64,000 nt of DNA from Bilophila sp964369665 (GTDB lineage: Bacteria > Desulfobacterota > Desulfovibrionia > Desulfovibrionales > Desulfovibrionaceae). A model generated the notes under the pieces. It saw only the letters and a list, made by a program, of their open reading frames with translations. It had not been told where the DNA came from and searched no databases. The position numbers and the translations under genes are program-made. Of this stretch, positions 63,070 through 64,000 are shown piece after piece (within the stretch, counting starts at the first letter, position 1; each line of letters starts with the position of its first letter). Location of the stretch: the NCBI GenBank assembly GCA_964369665.1, contig CAYJFS010000001.1, forward strand, positions 124,001-188,000, in the 5' to 3' direction.

Positions 63070-64000
63070 ATGCAGGTTCATATTAATGAAACACCTGTTG
63101 ATATTTCTGAAAAACTATCCTGTTTTGATGTATTAAAACAAGTATTTGGTAAAAAAGCTGATCAGTTTATTGCATGTAAAGTTAACAATACAGAGCTACT
63201 TGATCTATCCATGACTCTGCCTATAAATACTAAAAAAATTACACCTATAACTCTAGATATGCCTGAAGGTCTTAAAATTCTTCGACATTCTTCTGCTCAT
63301 ATCATGGCTGCAGCAGTAAAAAATCTTTTCCCCCATGTTTATATAGCCATTGGTCCAGCTATTGAACATGGGTTTTATTATGATTTTGATACAAATAGCC
63401 CTTTTTCTCCTGAAAATTTCCCTACTATAGAAAAAGAAATGCAAAAAATTATTAATAAAAATCTAAAATTTGAACGTATCAAGCTACATAAGTCAAAAGC
63501 ATTGGAACTTTTTATACACTCACATGAAAAATACAAAGTAGAAATTCTTGAGAATATACCTGATGATGAAGTAACACTTTATAAACTAGAAGACTTTATT
63601 GATCTTTGTAAAGGTCCACATATACCTCATACAAATTTTGTAAAAGCTTTTCATTTACTCTCTGTAGCTGGAGCATACTGGAAAGGTAATGAAAAAAATA
63701 AAATGCTTTCTCGCATTTATGGAACAGCATTTCCAGATAAAAAAAGTTTAAACCAATATCTAAAACAACTTGAAGAAGCAAAAAAAAGAGATCATCGTAA
63801 ACTTGGAAAAGACTTAAATCTTTTTGAGTTCCATGAAGATGTTGCTCCAGGAATGGTCTATTGGCAACCAAAGGGTATGCTTCTTCGCACTATCCTTGAA
63901 GACTTTTTAAAAAAAGAACACCTTAAACGAGGCTATCAACTTGTTCAAGGACCACAACTCTTAAAACAAAAACTATGGGAAAAATCTGGACATTATGATA
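63070..64000 (+). CDS. thrS: Threonyl-tRNA synthetase, 3' end beyond window
   Basis: ThrS charges tRNA-Thr. The frame is open from ATG 63070 to the window edge (310 codons). Visible parts are a short TGS domain (MQVHINETPVDIS...), the editing domain with its zinc-like HxxxH and catalytic pattern (LRHSSAHIMAAAV, IDLCKGPHIPHT), and the beginning of the class II catalytic core (FHEDVAPGMVYWQPKGM). An AGGTGA ribosome site lies five bases before the ATG. Confidence 0.96.
   Translation, partial: MQVHINETPVDISEKLSCFDVLKQVFGKKADQFIACKVNNTELLDLSMTLPINTKKITPITLDMPEGLKILRHSSAHIMAAAVKNLFPHVYIAIGPAIEHGFYYDFDTNSPFSPENFPTIEKEMQKIINKNLKFERIKLHKSKALELFIHSHEKYKVEILENIPDDEVTLYKLEDFIDLCKGPHIPHTNFVKAFHLLSVAGAYWKGNEKNKMLSRIYGTAFPDKKSLNQYLKQLEEAKKRDHRKLGKDLNLFEFHEDVAPGMVYWQPKGMLLRTILEDFLKKEHLKRGYQLVQGPQLLKQKLWEKSGHYD

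Noticed and set aside
1..64000. CRISPR array, rRNA operon, prophage, intact insertion sequence, toxin-antitoxin pair
   Set aside because: I looked for regularly spaced repeats, rRNA sequence, phage structural genes and small paired genes and saw none; the only mobile DNA is the two decayed transposases.

Overview
The window is AT-rich, densely coding bacterial chromosome. Its gene content and order look like the Desulfovibrionaceae: siroheme-dependent heme genes ahbC-hemB-ahbD-ahbA/B, stand-alone AICAR transformylase, folP-cdaA-cdaR-glmM, and a long yceD-rpmF-plsX-fab-glyA-rib-nusB-leuS-lptE-holA-radC-lon run. Low GC, a reduced gene set, long eroding intergenic stretches and dead transposases within this family point to the intracellular enteric pathogen Lawsonia intracellularis or a close relative. 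This assignment is from recognition only; no database was searched.

Layout. Positions 1-18484 (minus strand) hold an almost unbroken 19-gene series starting at a good sigma70-type promoter near 18500: yceD, rpmF, fatty-acid/phospholipid genes (plsX, fabH, fabG, acpP, fabF), glyA, a dCMP deaminase-like gene, riboflavin genes (ribD, ribE, ribBA, ribH), nusB, leuS, lptE, holA, radC and lon (cut by the window edge). Positions 18558-24433 hold mutY, two cyclophilins (one cytoplasmic, one exported) flanking tRNA-Phe, and a SWIM/SNF2 helicase. Positions 24956-28883 hold a peptide-type solute-binding protein and a bifunctional (p)ppGpp synthetase/hydrolase. After a DUF456 membrane protein comes 1.2 kb of non-coding DNA ending in the selenocysteine tRNA gene. 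Positions 31037-43558 (plus) hold ftsH, folP, cdaA, cdaR, glmM, galU, priA, two small unknown genes, mnmM and an AspT-type transporter. Positions 44221-48180 (minus) hold plsY, an RNase II-family exonuclease and the AICAR transformylase. Positions 48380-55239 (plus) hold a small unknown, purA, mnmA and the heme operon, preceded by a palindrome placed like a repressor operator.

The region 55240-57272 is an accessory island: a PACE-type efflux gene between a decayed ISAs1-type transposase (minus) and a decayed IS982-type transposase (plus). It is followed by three small envelope genes with FlgO-like features, then fliD-fliS (minus) under a clear sigma54 promoter, tRNA-Val and the start of thrS.

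The most notable observations are the IS-flanked PACE pump, the operator-like palindrome over the heme operon start, the FlgO-like trio beside fliDS, and the c-di-AMP synthesis operon in a Gram-negative intracellular lineage. I did not find a CRISPR array, rRNA operon, intact IS or prophage.
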